Source of the DNA: an uncultured Oscillospiraceae bacterium
GTDB lineage: Bacteria > Bacillota > Clostridia > Oscillospirales > Acutalibacteraceae
Reading direction: 5' to 3'
Length of the DNA stretch: 26,954 nucleotides
Assembly (NCBI GenBank): GCA_910588935.1
Contig: CAJUSM010000014.1
Location: 21,051-48,004, forward strand
The notes under the pieces are model-generated. The model was given only the letters and a program-made list of their open reading frames with translations, did not search any database and was not told the origin of the DNA. Below are positions 15,910 to 22,990 of this stretch, in pieces; position 1 is the stretch's first letter; each line of letters begins with the position of its first letter. Made by a program: the position numbers and the translations under genes.

Positions 15910-16203
15910 ATGCGGTTTAAACGGAATGGAACCATTATGTCAGTGGATATTCACGGCATGTCCGCTGCCGGGGCAGAGGAGCTGCTGCTCTCTTGGTTAA
16001 GCCATGCTCCCCAGGAAATTGGGGAGCTGCGGGTCATTCATGGATGTAACCAGGGCACTGTCCTCCGGGAGATGGTGCGGAACAGGCTCTCTCACCCCAG
16101 GATTAAGACCAAGCTGCCTGCGCTGAACCCAGGAGAGACCCGGCTGGTTCTGGCTCCTTCCCATATCAGGCAGAATCCTGGCCCCAGGGGCCAAAGGAAG
16201 TGA
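15910..16203 (+). CDS. Small Smr-domain protein
   Basis: A 97-residue protein consisting almost wholly of a Smr (MutS2 C-terminal-like) domain, a fold known for nicking or cleaving branched DNA or RNA. It shows the N-terminal DIHGM (13-17), the central VIHGCNQGTVLREMVRN (42-58) and the late NPGETRLVL (73-81), all in family order. No other domain is attached. The usual HGxGxG loop is HGCNQG, a variation on the common form. The start is the ATG at 15910 after GAGGAGG; an internal ATG at 15937 would remove only nine residues. It lies after the repeat array and probably shares the kinase transcript. Its 3' end overlaps the convergent SLOG gene by 38 bases. Confidence 0.82.
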   Translation: MRFKRNGTIMSVDIHGMSAAGAEELLLSWLSHAPQEIGELRVIHGCNQGTVLREMVRNRLSHPRIKTKLPALNPGETRLVLAPSHIRQNPGPRGQRK

Positions 16204-16681
16204 GGTTGATCACCGGCAGGCCCTGCAGCCGGGCATACCGTACGGTATAGGCTGTGCCGCTCCGGCGCAGGTCCCGGTTTAGGTAGCACAGGCAATAGGC
16301 GCTGTTATCTACCATATAACGATCCCGAAGCAAGTAGCAGCCCTTTTTATAGCAGTCGCTTACATAAATCACTTCATCTGCCTTGCGGATGAGCGCATGA
16401 TAAGCGGCAGAGTCCTTGGCATTCCAGTTTTTGTCCTGGCCCAAATAGGGCAGCGCCAGCACCAGCCGCAGCTGGGGCATATCCTCTTCCCGCAGGCGGA
16501 CTACCTCTTGGGCAGCAAAGGTGTCAAACCCCCTGGCGCCGCCGGCAAAAAAGATTTCTATACCTTGCCGGCTTAGGGCTTTTGTCTCCTGCCGCACCCG
16601 TTTGCGAATCCAAAGCCCGTCTGCGTCGGGTATATTTCGGTGGCCTGTAAAGCAGCAGCTTTTTTCGCGAATCAGCTTCAT
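16166..16681 (-). CDS. SLOG-family protein (DUF1273/YpsA-like)
   Basis: A 171-residue Rossmann-like protein of the SLOG superfamily, which binds nucleotides or nucleotide-derived ligands. The family motifs are CCFTGHR (9-15), FFAGGARGFDTFAAQEV (44-60), the ADEVIYVSD strand (101-109), and RYMVDNSAYCLCYLN with SGTAYTVRYA (121-150). The B. subtilis relative YpsA affects cell division, but the biochemical role of this subgroup is not settled. The ATG has GAGAGGGC just upstream, and a well-formed promoter lies about 95 bases before it. The last 38 coding bases are antisense to the Smr gene. Confidence 0.85.
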   Translation of the reverse strand: MKLIREKSCCFTGHRNIPDADGLWIRKRVRQETKALSRQGIEIFFAGGARGFDTFAAQEVVRLREEDMPQLRLVLALPYLGQDKNWNAKDSAAYHALIRKADEVIYVSDCYKKGCYLLRDRYMVDNSAYCLCYLNRDLRRSGTAYTVRYARLQGLPVINLTSFGPWGQDSA

Positions 16682-16776
16682 ATTGCCCTCTCTGTCAGGG
16701 GATCGGGCCGGTTTGGCCGGGATCCTGAAAAATACTAATTTTGTGGCGGCTCTGGCGCCGTCTTTCTTGCTTTACA

Positions 16777-16805
16777 AGCATAGCATGAATCGAACAAAAA
16801 GTCAA
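16777..16805 (-). promoter_or_regulatory. Sigma-A promoter for the SLOG gene
   Basis: Minus strand: TTGACT, a 17-base spacer and TATGCT, with TGC directly before the -10. The -35 box begins two bases beyond the spmB stop codon, so the SLOG gene can be expressed independently of spmAB. Confidence 0.7.
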
Positions 16806-16807
16806 AT

Positions 16808-17326
16808 TTACCCAAGGAACTTTACGGTGAGCACAGAAAACACCACTGCGGCCATATCTCCCAAAAGGGCGGCGGGCACAGTGTACAGCAGTTTTTTACA
16901 CTGGCAGGCCCCAAAATAGACAGTTATGGCATAAAAAGTGGTTTCAGTAGATGAGGCCAACACAGAAGCAATTTTGCCGGTTTCGCTGTCTGGGCCAAAG
17001 GCCTGGAGCAGGGAAAGGGTGTAGGCCGAGGAGCCGCTGCCAGAAATAGGGCGGAGCAAGGCAAGGGGGAGAAGCTGTGAGGAAACCCCCGCGGCCTTGG
17101 CCGCCGGCTCTGCAAGGCTGCAGACCAGCTCCAGCAGCCCAGATGCCCGAACCATGCTGACCGCAACAATAAGCCCAATCAAGGTGGGCAAAATACCAAA
17201 GGAAGTGGCGATTCCCTCCTTTGCCCCAGAGACAAACGCGTCGAAAACATCCACACCCTGAAAGAAGCCAAAGAGTAGAATAAGGCCAATAATTATAGGA
17301 AGAGCGGCCGCCCCAATGTGTTCCAT
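16808..17326 (-). CDS. spmB: Spore maturation protein B (SpmB)
   Basis: A 172-residue nucleoside-recognition ('Gate') domain membrane protein with about four to five hydrophobic helices. SpmA and SpmB are needed for spore core dehydration and heat resistance; the transported ligand is not known. Family landmarks visible here are PTLIGLIVAVSMVRASG (47-63), RPISGSGSSAY (92-102) and ASSTETTFYAITVYFGA (123-139). The ATG follows AAAGGAG at a spacing of about ten. It lies 41 bases after spmA and is almost certainly co-transcribed with it. Confidence 0.94.
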   Translation of the reverse strand: MEHIGAAALPIIIGLILLFGFFQGVDVFDAFVSGAKEGIATSFGILPTLIGLIVAVSMVRASGLLELVCSLAEPAAKAAGVSSQLLPLALLRPISGSGSSAYTLSLLQAFGPDSETGKIASVLASSTETTFYAITVYFGACQCKKLLYTVPAALLGDMAAVVFSVLTVKFLG

Positions 17327-17367
17327 AGATAATTAGCTCCTTTCATGGCCTGGCTTTTTCCTTAGGC

Positions 17368-17955
17368 TCAATGCCTTAGCCTGGCAGTTCTTCTTTCTGC
17401 CAATTTGCAAAAGATTACTCCTACAGCCAGCGCGGCTAGGGACGTAATCCATACCTGGGGTAAGATGCAAAAAGGCTCGGCGCTGCCGCAGGAGGCGCGC
17501 ATGGCGGCCATATTGATGGGGAGTATCTGCAAAGAGGCCGTGTTCATTACCACAAACAGCACCATTCCCCGGCTAGGCAGATCTTCTGCCGATTTTTCGG
17601 CCATTGCTTTTATGGCCGAAAGCCCCAATGGCGTGGCGGCATTGCCTAAGCCCAGCAGATTGGCAGATATATTCATGCATATTTTACCCTTGAGAGGGGC
17701 ATCGTCTTTGTAATCGGGAAAAAGCCGGTCAATTACAGGAGAAAGGCTTTCTGCCAGCAGCCGGGTAAGGCCGCTGTTTTCCGCAATCCGCAAAAAGCCC
17801 AGCCAGGCGCACATGCTCCCCAGCAGAAAAAGAGAGAGCTCCACCGCCTGGGCCGCCCCGTCCATTACTGCCTGGGAGAGCTGGTCAAGCCGGTCGGTGG
17901 CCACCGCGCTGACCACGCTGAGGGCAATCATGAAGAACCAGATGGTGTTTATCAT
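17368..17955 (-). CDS. spmA: Spore maturation protein A (SpmA)
   Basis: A 195-residue membrane protein, the partner of SpmB, with hydrophobic helices at the N-terminus, at about 40-55, in the middle and near the C-terminus. Recognisable segments are FLLGSMCAWLGFLRIAE (43-59), the conserved NISANLLGLGNAATPLG (94-110) and the proline-containing ILPQVW helix near the end. Length matches the family. The ATG follows a G-rich site (GGCGGGG). It is divergent from the dipeptidase gene with a 94-base shared upstream region; I could not identify a convincing sporulation promoter there. Confidence 0.94.
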   Translation of the reverse strand: MINTIWFFMIALSVVSAVATDRLDQLSQAVMDGAAQAVELSLFLLGSMCAWLGFLRIAENSGLTRLLAESLSPVIDRLFPDYKDDAPLKGKICMNISANLLGLGNAATPLGLSAIKAMAEKSAEDLPSRGMVLFVVMNTASLQILPINMAAMRASCGSAEPFCILPQVWITSLAALAVGVIFCKLAERRTARLRH

Positions 17956-17984
17956 GGGGAAACCCCGCCTTTCGCAAAATTGTA

Positions 17985-18013
17985 TTGACTTTGTAAGGAA
18001 AAGAGTATATCTT
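17985..18013 (+). promoter_or_regulatory. Candidate promoter for the dipeptidase gene
   Basis: TTGACT with TATCTT 17 bases downstream (or TATATC at a 15-base spacing). It lies within the 94-base spmA-pepV divergent gap, about 40 bases before the dipeptidase ATG. The -35 is good, the -10 only fair. Confidence 0.45.
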
Positions 18014-18049
18014 ATTTACGGTAGTTTGATTATAGAAAGGACAGAGGAT

Positions 18050-19426
18050 ATGTTTGGCGAAAAAATTTTAGATTACTGGGACGACATTCTGAAGGATCTG
18101 GCCACGTTGGTGGCCATCCCCTCGGTGGCAGTGCCCACCCAGGGCGGGCATCCATTTGGCGACCAGTGTGCCAAAGCTTTGGATGCCGTGGTGGAAATGG
18201 CCAAGGGCTATGGCCTGGAGGCCAAGAACGTGGATTATTACGCAGCCCATGCCGAATACGGCCAGGGAGAAGGCAACGCTGTAGTAATGGCTCATTTGGA
18301 CGTGGTGCCTGCCGGCGAGGGCTGGGAAACCGACCCCTTTACCCTAGAGATTCGGGACGGCAAGGCCATTGGCCGGGGTGTCTCCGACGACAAGGGAGCT
18401 GCTGTGGTGGCCCTGCACTGCCTGCGGGCGCTAAAGGATGCAGGGGTAGAGGGCAAGCGGAAACTGCGGGTGGTGTTCGGCTCTGCCGAGGAAATTGGCA
18501 TGGCGGACATGCCTTACTATTTCTCCAAGGAGCAGCATCCGGATATGGGATTTACCCCAGATTCTGGATATGGTATCTGCCATTGTGAAAAGGGGATTAT
18601 CGATCTAAATATCAAGGCCGACCAGGATTCCCCCTTGGTAAAGACTTTCCGCTCAGGCACCGTGGCCAACGCGGTGCCCGCTAAGGCAGAGTGCGCCATT
18701 GTTTGTACAGCAGAGGAGTTCGACCGGCTATTAAAAGCCAGTGAAAACCGTAAAACGGGGTTTGCTGTTACCCGTACAGCAGACGGGGCAGCTATCTTGG
18801 CCACTGGCAAGGCCAGCCACGCCGCTTTCCCAGAGGGAGGGGTAAACGCTGCCGCCCATTTGGTGGAGTTGCTGGCAGAGGTTTTCGGCCTGGAGCGCCT
18901 CGGCGGCTTCTTTCGATTTGTCCATGAAAAAATTGGGCTCTCTACCGATGGCAGCAAGGTAGGTGTTGCCATGAGCGACGAGCCCAGCGGGCCCCTTACC
19001 TTTAACCTGGGCCTGCTCAGCGCCAGCCAGCAGGGCTGCAGCTTAACAGTTGATATCCGCTACCCGGCCACCAAAGACGGCGGGGAGATTTCCGAAACCA
19101 TCCGGAAAGCGGCGGAGGAGGCTGGCTTGAGCTACTGCCTGCTTTCCGACGCAAAGCCCCTGTACCTGCCTAAAGAGAGCCAGCTGGTAACCTTGCTTTC
19201 TCGGGCCTATAAGGATGTGGCTGGGGAAGAGTGCGGCATTTACTCCATGGGCGGCGGCACCTACGCTAGGCAGATGTTTGGCAAGGGGGTGGGCTTTGGC
19301 CCTAGTTTCCCTGATGACGAGCCCAACCATGCCCATGATGTCAACGAGCAAATTGACCTGCGCCGCTTCCGCCTTCACGCCCAGATTTGCCTGGAGGCCA
19401 TGTACCGCATGCTCACAGCGGATTGA
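18050..19426 (+). CDS. pepV: M20 family dipeptidase, PepV-like
   Basis: A 458-residue dinuclear zinc peptidase that cleaves dipeptides with an unblocked N-terminus in the cytoplasm. Metal and catalytic residues are visible: His82 and Asp84 in AHLDVVPAG, bridging Asp113 in GRGVSDDKG, Glu147-Glu148 in GSAEEIGM, Asp171 in TPDSGY and a C-terminal His429 in NHAHDVNE. The lid/dimerisation insertion occupies about 180-380. The start is the ATG at 18050 after GAAAGGACAGAGG; the frame is open further upstream to 17813, but that stretch is antisense to spmA. It is divergent from spmA and faces the GNAT gene across a terminator. Confidence 0.93.
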   Translation: MFGEKILDYWDDILKDLATLVAIPSVAVPTQGGHPFGDQCAKALDAVVEMAKGYGLEAKNVDYYAAHAEYGQGEGNAVVMAHLDVVPAGEGWETDPFTLEIRDGKAIGRGVSDDKGAAVVALHCLRALKDAGVEGKRKLRVVFGSAEEIGMADMPYYFSKEQHPDMGFTPDSGYGICHCEKGIIDLNIKADQDSPLVKTFRSGTVANAVPAKAECAIVCTAEEFDRLLKASENRKTGFAVTRTADGAAILATGKASHAAFPEGGVNAAAHLVELLAEVFGLERLGGFFRFVHEKIGLSTDGSKVGVAMSDEPSGPLTFNLGLLSASQQGCSLTVDIRYPATKDGGEISETIRKAAEEAGLSYCLLSDAKPLYLPKESQLVTLLSRAYKDVAGEECGIYSMGGGTYARQMFGKGVGFGPSFPDDEPNHAHDVNEQIDLRRFRLHAQICLEAMYRMLTAD

Positions 19427-19535
19427 CAGCCTTGATACAATCTATGATTTCTCCTCTGGGCTTATGCCCTAAGAAGAGCTGCCGGCGGTGGGAACCTCCA
19501 TTTGTCTCATGAAAAAATTGGAATAGAGTTCTGAC

Positions 19536-19579
19536 AAAAAAACAGAGGGAGCGGATAGGCTGAGCCATCCGGTCCCTCT
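19536..19579 (-). terminator. Terminator of the murQ cluster, possibly shared with pepV
   Basis: AGAGGGA and TCCCTCT enclose a second pairing CGGAT/ATCCG with one mismatch and a ten-base loop, about 12 pairs in all. On the minus strand it is followed by GTTTTTTTG. On the plus strand only TTAGTTTT follows, so it could serve the dipeptidase gene more weakly. It lies a few bases beyond the minus-strand GNAT stop. Confidence 0.82.
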
Positions 19580-19587
19580 TAGTTTTA

Positions 19588-20097
19588 TCAACATAATTTC
19601 TCCCAAAGCTTGCAGCAGAGCCCACGATAGTGAAAACTGGTGCCGCTTTTGTTCTCGCCCACCTTTTCCAGCCCCAAATGCTCCAATATCCCTTGAGATT
19701 TCAAATTGTCCTTGTGAGAATATGCTTCGGCATAGATGACACCGGCGGGCAGCCTTTTTTTCAGCCATTGGTACATTGCTCGGAACAGCCCTGCCCCCTG
19801 GTATTCCGGCTTAATCTGTATTTCTTCCATAATCCACAATTCACACTGGATATTGTATTGGAAATAGCCGGCAAGCTCCCCTTTGCAGAGCATAAGGACT
19901 AGCTGGCGCTGTTCCCTTTCCATAGCCGGCACAATATACTGCCGCCATAGGGCAAAGTCCTGGTCATATGTTTCGCCGGTAGGCGCAATTTGGCTCATGT
20001 TGGTGTGCAAAATGTGAAAAAGCTGGGGAAGAATAGGGGAAAGGCAGTGCTTCTCTGCAAATACAAACGAAAACTCCATTTGGTCTTTTTCCACCAC
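19588..20097 (-). CDS. GNAT family N-acetyltransferase, last gene of the murQ cluster
   Basis: A 169-residue acetyltransferase from the first GTG; an ATG at 20079 with AGGGTGGTGG upstream would give 163 residues and may be the true start. The acetyl-CoA loop is IEE-IQIKPEYQGAGLF (about 90-105) with Q100-GA-G103, and NLKSQGILEHLGLEKVG (131-147) is the usual motif B helix and strand. The substrate is unknown. The first GTG lies one base after the regulator's TAG, so it is tightly linked to the cluster; the position would suit acetylation of an amino-sugar or muropeptide-derived compound, but this is inference from location alone. Confidence 0.85.
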   Translation of the reverse strand: MVEKDQMEFSFVFAEKHCLSPILPQLFHILHTNMSQIAPTGETYDQDFALWRQYIVPAMEREQRQLVLMLCKGELAGYFQYNIQCELWIMEEIQIKPEYQGAGLFRAMYQWLKKRLPAGVIYAEAYSHKDNLKSQGILEHLGLEKVGENKSGTSFHYRGLCCKLWEKLC

Positions 20098-20098
20098 C

Positions 20099-20953
20099 CT
20101 ATTTTGCCGCCCGAACTACTTGCCGGGTGCGTTCCAGATAAGGCACAGTCTCCTGATAATGCCGGCTGACCACACAGGAAAAGAGGATATCGATCATTGT
20201 CATTTGGGCAATACGAGAGCTCATAGCCCCGCTGCGTATGGCCATTTCCGGAGCGCTCAGCCCAAAATGCACGTCTGCAAATTCTGCCAAGGGGACCCGG
20301 CCATACCGGGTAATGGCAATGAGAAAGGAGCCGTTTCTTTTAGCCAGCCGGGCGGCTTCCAGTACTTCTCGGGTTTCACCAGACCAAGAGAGCGCAATGG
20401 CCACATCTCCACTGGTTAGGTTAGAGGCGGAAGAGAGCTGGAGATGAGGGTCAGAATAAGCTGTAACCCGTTTGTTAATGCGCATTAGCTTCTGTTGGGC
20501 GTCCTGAGCCACTAGGTTGGACGCGGCGATGGCATATAAGTCTACCCGCTGAGCATAGAAGAGTTTTTCTGCGCAAAGCTCCACTAAGTCTGGTTCCACC
20601 AGGGAGATGGAGTCCTCAATGGCCTGAATATTATGGTGGCACACATTCCGGATTACAGTGCCAGCGTTATCGCCAGCGCGAATATCGCTGTAGTCTGCAC
20701 GCTCGTTATTGGCAAGCTGAGCCACGGCCAGCTCGGTGACCAGCTGAATGGAAAAATCCCGGTAGCCCTTGCAGCCCAGCTTTTTGCAAAAGCGCACCAC
20801 CGCCGCCTGGCTGGAACCGCTGCGGCCAGCCAGCTCCTCAACGGAAAGGCCCACCATGTCGTTCAAGTTTTCCGAGACATATTTTGCTACCTTCCGCTCG
20901 GAAAAGGGGAGGTCCTCCAGAATTTGATTCATTTTTAATACTACGCCTGCCAT
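20099..20953 (-). CDS. RpiR/MurR-family transcriptional regulator
   Basis: A 284-residue regulator with an N-terminal HTH_6 domain (about 1-77; the recognition helix region is SSQAAVVRFCKKLGCKGYRDF, 47-67) and a C-terminal SIS sugar-phosphate-binding domain (about 125-255) with SWSGETREVLEAARLAK. MurR of E. coli, from the same family, controls murQP and responds to MurNAc-6-phosphate. It lies one base after the kinase stop (TGATATG) and one base before the GNAT GTG, so it is probably part of the same transcript and autoregulated. The likely ligand here is MurNAc-6-P or GlcNAc-6-P, inferred from its neighbours. Confidence 0.92.
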   Translation of the reverse strand: MAGVVLKMNQILEDLPFSERKVAKYVSENLNDMVGLSVEELAGRSGSSQAAVVRFCKKLGCKGYRDFSIQLVTELAVAQLANNERADYSDIRAGDNAGTVIRNVCHHNIQAIEDSISLVEPDLVELCAEKLFYAQRVDLYAIAASNLVAQDAQQKLMRINKRVTAYSDPHLQLSSASNLTSGDVAIALSWSGETREVLEAARLAKRNGSFLIAITRYGRVPLAEFADVHFGLSAPEMAIRSGAMSSRIAQMTMIDILFSCVVSRHYQETVPYLERTRQVVRAAK

Positions 20954-20954
20954 A

Positions 20955-21938
20955 TCAGCACCTACCTATCTTAATACCAATATGTTGTTTTGCTGTTTTT
21001 TGGCCCACATGCTCCCATGCTAGGGCAGCACAGCCCCAAGCGGCGCTGTGGGCGGGGGAGTGCAAAGAAACCCCAGGATACAGGATATCCAGCTCTTGCC
21101 GCAGATGCTTTTTTAGGTTTGCGGATTTTTCTAGGAAACTTCCGGCACACACGCAGGGGATGCTTCGTTGGCAGGGAGCGTTTCCCAGTGATCTCCATAG
21201 CTGCTTCGCGGTTGCCGCAACAAGTTCGGCTAAGGCGGCGGCAGCCTCTCGCATAATTTTCTGGGCGGCCCAGTCCCCCCTGCTATATGCTGTGTCACAT
21301 AAAATGGCCAGGCTGGCTATCTCGCTTTTCTCGTTTTTTTTGCTGTAAATTCGGTCTGTCAAAGAATAGATGTCGGAGGCGCCCAGGTGCTCTTGGAGCA
21401 GCTGGGTTAAAAGCGTGAACCGGTCCCGCCCGTCGGCCGCCCGGGCTACATGCCGCAGTATTTTGCAGCCCACATCATAGCCGCTTCCTTCATCTCCCAT
21501 CAGGTGGCCCCAGCCTCCCGCCCGGGCAGTTTTTCCCCGGGCATTTCTGCCGCAGCAAATAGAGCCTGTGCCAGATATCACCAGCAGTCCTGTCCCGCCT
21601 TCCAGTCCGCCGGCCAGAGCGCCTATGCCGTCTGGAGTGACAAGCAGAGGGACCTTTCCGGTTTTTTCTGCCAGAATACCGGCCAACACCTGGCGGGCCC
21701 GCTCCTGTCCGGCTCCTGCAGAGCCTAGGCAAATGCAGCGGCAGCGTTCTAGGGGAAGAGCGCTTTTTAAGAAGAAGCAATCCAGAAGCTGGTGCAGGTT
21801 GGCCCGTACCTGCTCTGCCGGCAGGCTGGTTAGCCCGGAGCCAGCCCCATATACCTGGCAAAAAATGTTCATCTTTCGATCAGCGGCAGCCAAGTGCGTT
21901 TTGGTGCCACCGCCATCGATTCCAATTACATAGTCCAA
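20955..21938 (-). CDS. BadF/BadG/BcrA-type amino-sugar kinase, MurK-like
   Basis: A 327-residue ATP-dependent kinase of the ASKHA fold. The phosphate-1 loop is DGGGTKT (8-14), the phosphate-2 region is LLVISGTGSICCG, and GGWGHLMGDEGSGYDVG is the conserved family segment before the C-terminal domain. N-acetylglucosamine kinases and the Clostridium acetobutylicum MurNAc/GlcNAc kinase MurK belong here. Beside murQ, phosphorylation of MurNAc at O6 is the natural guess, feeding MurQ. The start is a TTG at 21938 with GGGAGGCGG four bases upstream, overlapping the last 13 bases of murQ; the frame is open to 22052 but that is within murQ. GlcNAc alone as substrate is the main alternative. Confidence 0.85.
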   Translation of the reverse strand: MDYVIGIDGGGTKTHLAAADRKMNIFCQVYGAGSGLTSLPAEQVRANLHQLLDCFFLKSALPLERCRCICLGSAGAGQERARQVLAGILAEKTGKVPLLVTPDGIGALAGGLEGGTGLLVISGTGSICCGRNARGKTARAGGWGHLMGDEGSGYDVGCKILRHVARAADGRDRFTLLTQLLQEHLGASDIYSLTDRIYSKKNEKSEIASLAILCDTAYSRGDWAAQKIMREAAAALAELVAATAKQLWRSLGNAPCQRSIPCVCAGSFLEKSANLKKHLRQELDILYPGVSLHSPAHSAAWGCAALAWEHVGQKTAKQHIGIKIGRC

Positions 21939-22873
21939 ATTGCCGCCTCCCTGCTTTCGGCTGGGTTCTTTTGAGAATCCAAAAAGGCTTGGTGAGCCCG
22001 GCGAACATTGGGTTCTTGGCGGAGCAGAGAGACGGCTGTCTCCTTGCTGCACCCACAGAGCAAAATCAGCAGGGCCGGTTTCAGCTCGCCTCCGGAAAGC
22101 CTGAGGGCTTCCTCGGCTTCCTCCCGAGATACATCTACCGCATGCATGATAATGCGTACTGCCCGGTCTCGAAGCTTTTTGTTGCTGGCCGCCAAATCAA
22201 CCATTAGGTTTTTATATACCTTTCCCAGTTTAATCATTACGGCGGTAGAGAGCATGTTCAGTACCATTTTGTCGGCAGTGCCGGCTTTCATCCGGGTGCT
22301 GCCCATAATTACTTCTGAGCCTACCACCGGCACAATGGCAATGTGGGCGGCTTCTGCCACAGTACTGGGCAGGGCGTTGCATAGGGCCACAGTGGCGGCG
22401 CCTCGCTCTTTAGCCCGGCGTACAGCGCCCAGCACATAAGGGGCGTTTCCGCTGGCGGTTACTCCCACCACTGTGTCGTGTTTGCCAGTGCTTAGGCTGT
22501 CGATATCTTCGGCGCCCAGCTCCTCGCTGTCTTCCGCCCCTTCAATGGGCTCCCGCAGGGCCCGGTCGCCTCCGGCGATTAGGCCCACCACCAGCCCAGG
22601 GGGGGTGCCAAAGGTAGGCGGACACTCTGAGGCGTCTAATACACCCAGCCGCCCGCTGGTGCCTGCACCTGCATAAATCAGCCTGCCTCCGGCGCGAATG
22701 CCCTTTACGGCTAGGTTTACGGCCCTGGCTACTTCTGGCAAAACCAGGCCAACCGCTGGGGCGACATGGCAGTCTTCATCGTGAATCAGCTGTAAAATCT
22801 GTTCTGTATCGATCAGATCGATCTCAGATGTTTTATGGTTAAAGCCTTCTGTGGCTAGTTTTGTATAATCCAT
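21926..22873 (-). CDS. murQ: N-acetylmuramic acid 6-phosphate etherase
   Basis: A 315-residue SIS-fold lyase that removes D-lactate from MurNAc-6-phosphate to give GlcNAc-6-phosphate, a key step of peptidoglycan salvage. The signature GTSGRLGVLDASECPPTFG (71-89) holds Glu83, and Glu114 lies in EGAEDSEELG; both positions match the catalytic glutamates of E. coli MurQ. The second conserved stretch, GSTRMKAGTADKMVLNML (191-208), is present too. The ATG has AGGAGG at an ideal seven-base spacing. Its 3' end overlaps the kinase start, and the hydrolase gene lies 117 bases upstream, so all may share one transcript. Confidence 0.97.
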   Translation of the reverse strand: MDYTKLATEGFNHKTSEIDLIDTEQILQLIHDEDCHVAPAVGLVLPEVARAVNLAVKGIRAGGRLIYAGAGTSGRLGVLDASECPPTFGTPPGLVVGLIAGGDRALREPIEGAEDSEELGAEDIDSLSTGKHDTVVGVTASGNAPYVLGAVRRAKERGAATVALCNALPSTVAEAAHIAIVPVVGSEVIMGSTRMKAGTADKMVLNMLSTAVMIKLGKVYKNLMVDLAASNKKLRDRAVRIIMHAVDVSREEAEEALRLSGGELKPALLILLCGCSKETAVSLLRQEPNVRRAHQAFLDSQKNPAESREAAIWTM

Positions 22874-22938
22874 ACAGAAACCTCCTGACTGAAACTTTCT
22901 AAGTTAGGGGGAAAAATGTAAGGCAGTACAGTACCTGT

Positions 22939-22986
22939 AGCGTTTGCTAAATATTTGGTGCTTAAGCTTGTATGGGGGGAAACGCT
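22939..22986. repeat. Inverted repeats between the hydrolase gene and murQ
   Basis: AGCGTTT at 22939-22945 and AAACGCT at 22980-22986 face each other across 34 bases that contain GCTTAAGC, a perfect 8-bp palindrome (22960-22967). Just outside lies TACAG-TAC-CTGTA (22926-22938). No T-run follows, so it is not a standard terminator. It may be a binding site for the RpiR-type regulator or an mRNA element; the function is not shown. Confidence 0.35.
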
Positions 22987-22990
22987 CTTG

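Noticed and set aside
15803..16000. A 65-codon open frame across the tandem repeat encoding a Leu-Pro-Gly-Ile-Ser heptad repeat, with a similar repeat on the minus strand
   Set aside because: It is a by-product of the 21-bp period, has no ribosome site and runs into the Smr gene in another frame.
17813..18049. Upstream extension of the dipeptidase
   Set aside because: It is antisense to spmA; the ATG at 18050 has a ribosome site and the usual family N-terminus.
21939..22052. Upstream extension of the kinase
   Set aside because: It is inside murQ; the TTG at 21938 has a good ribosome site and begins just before the phosphate loop.
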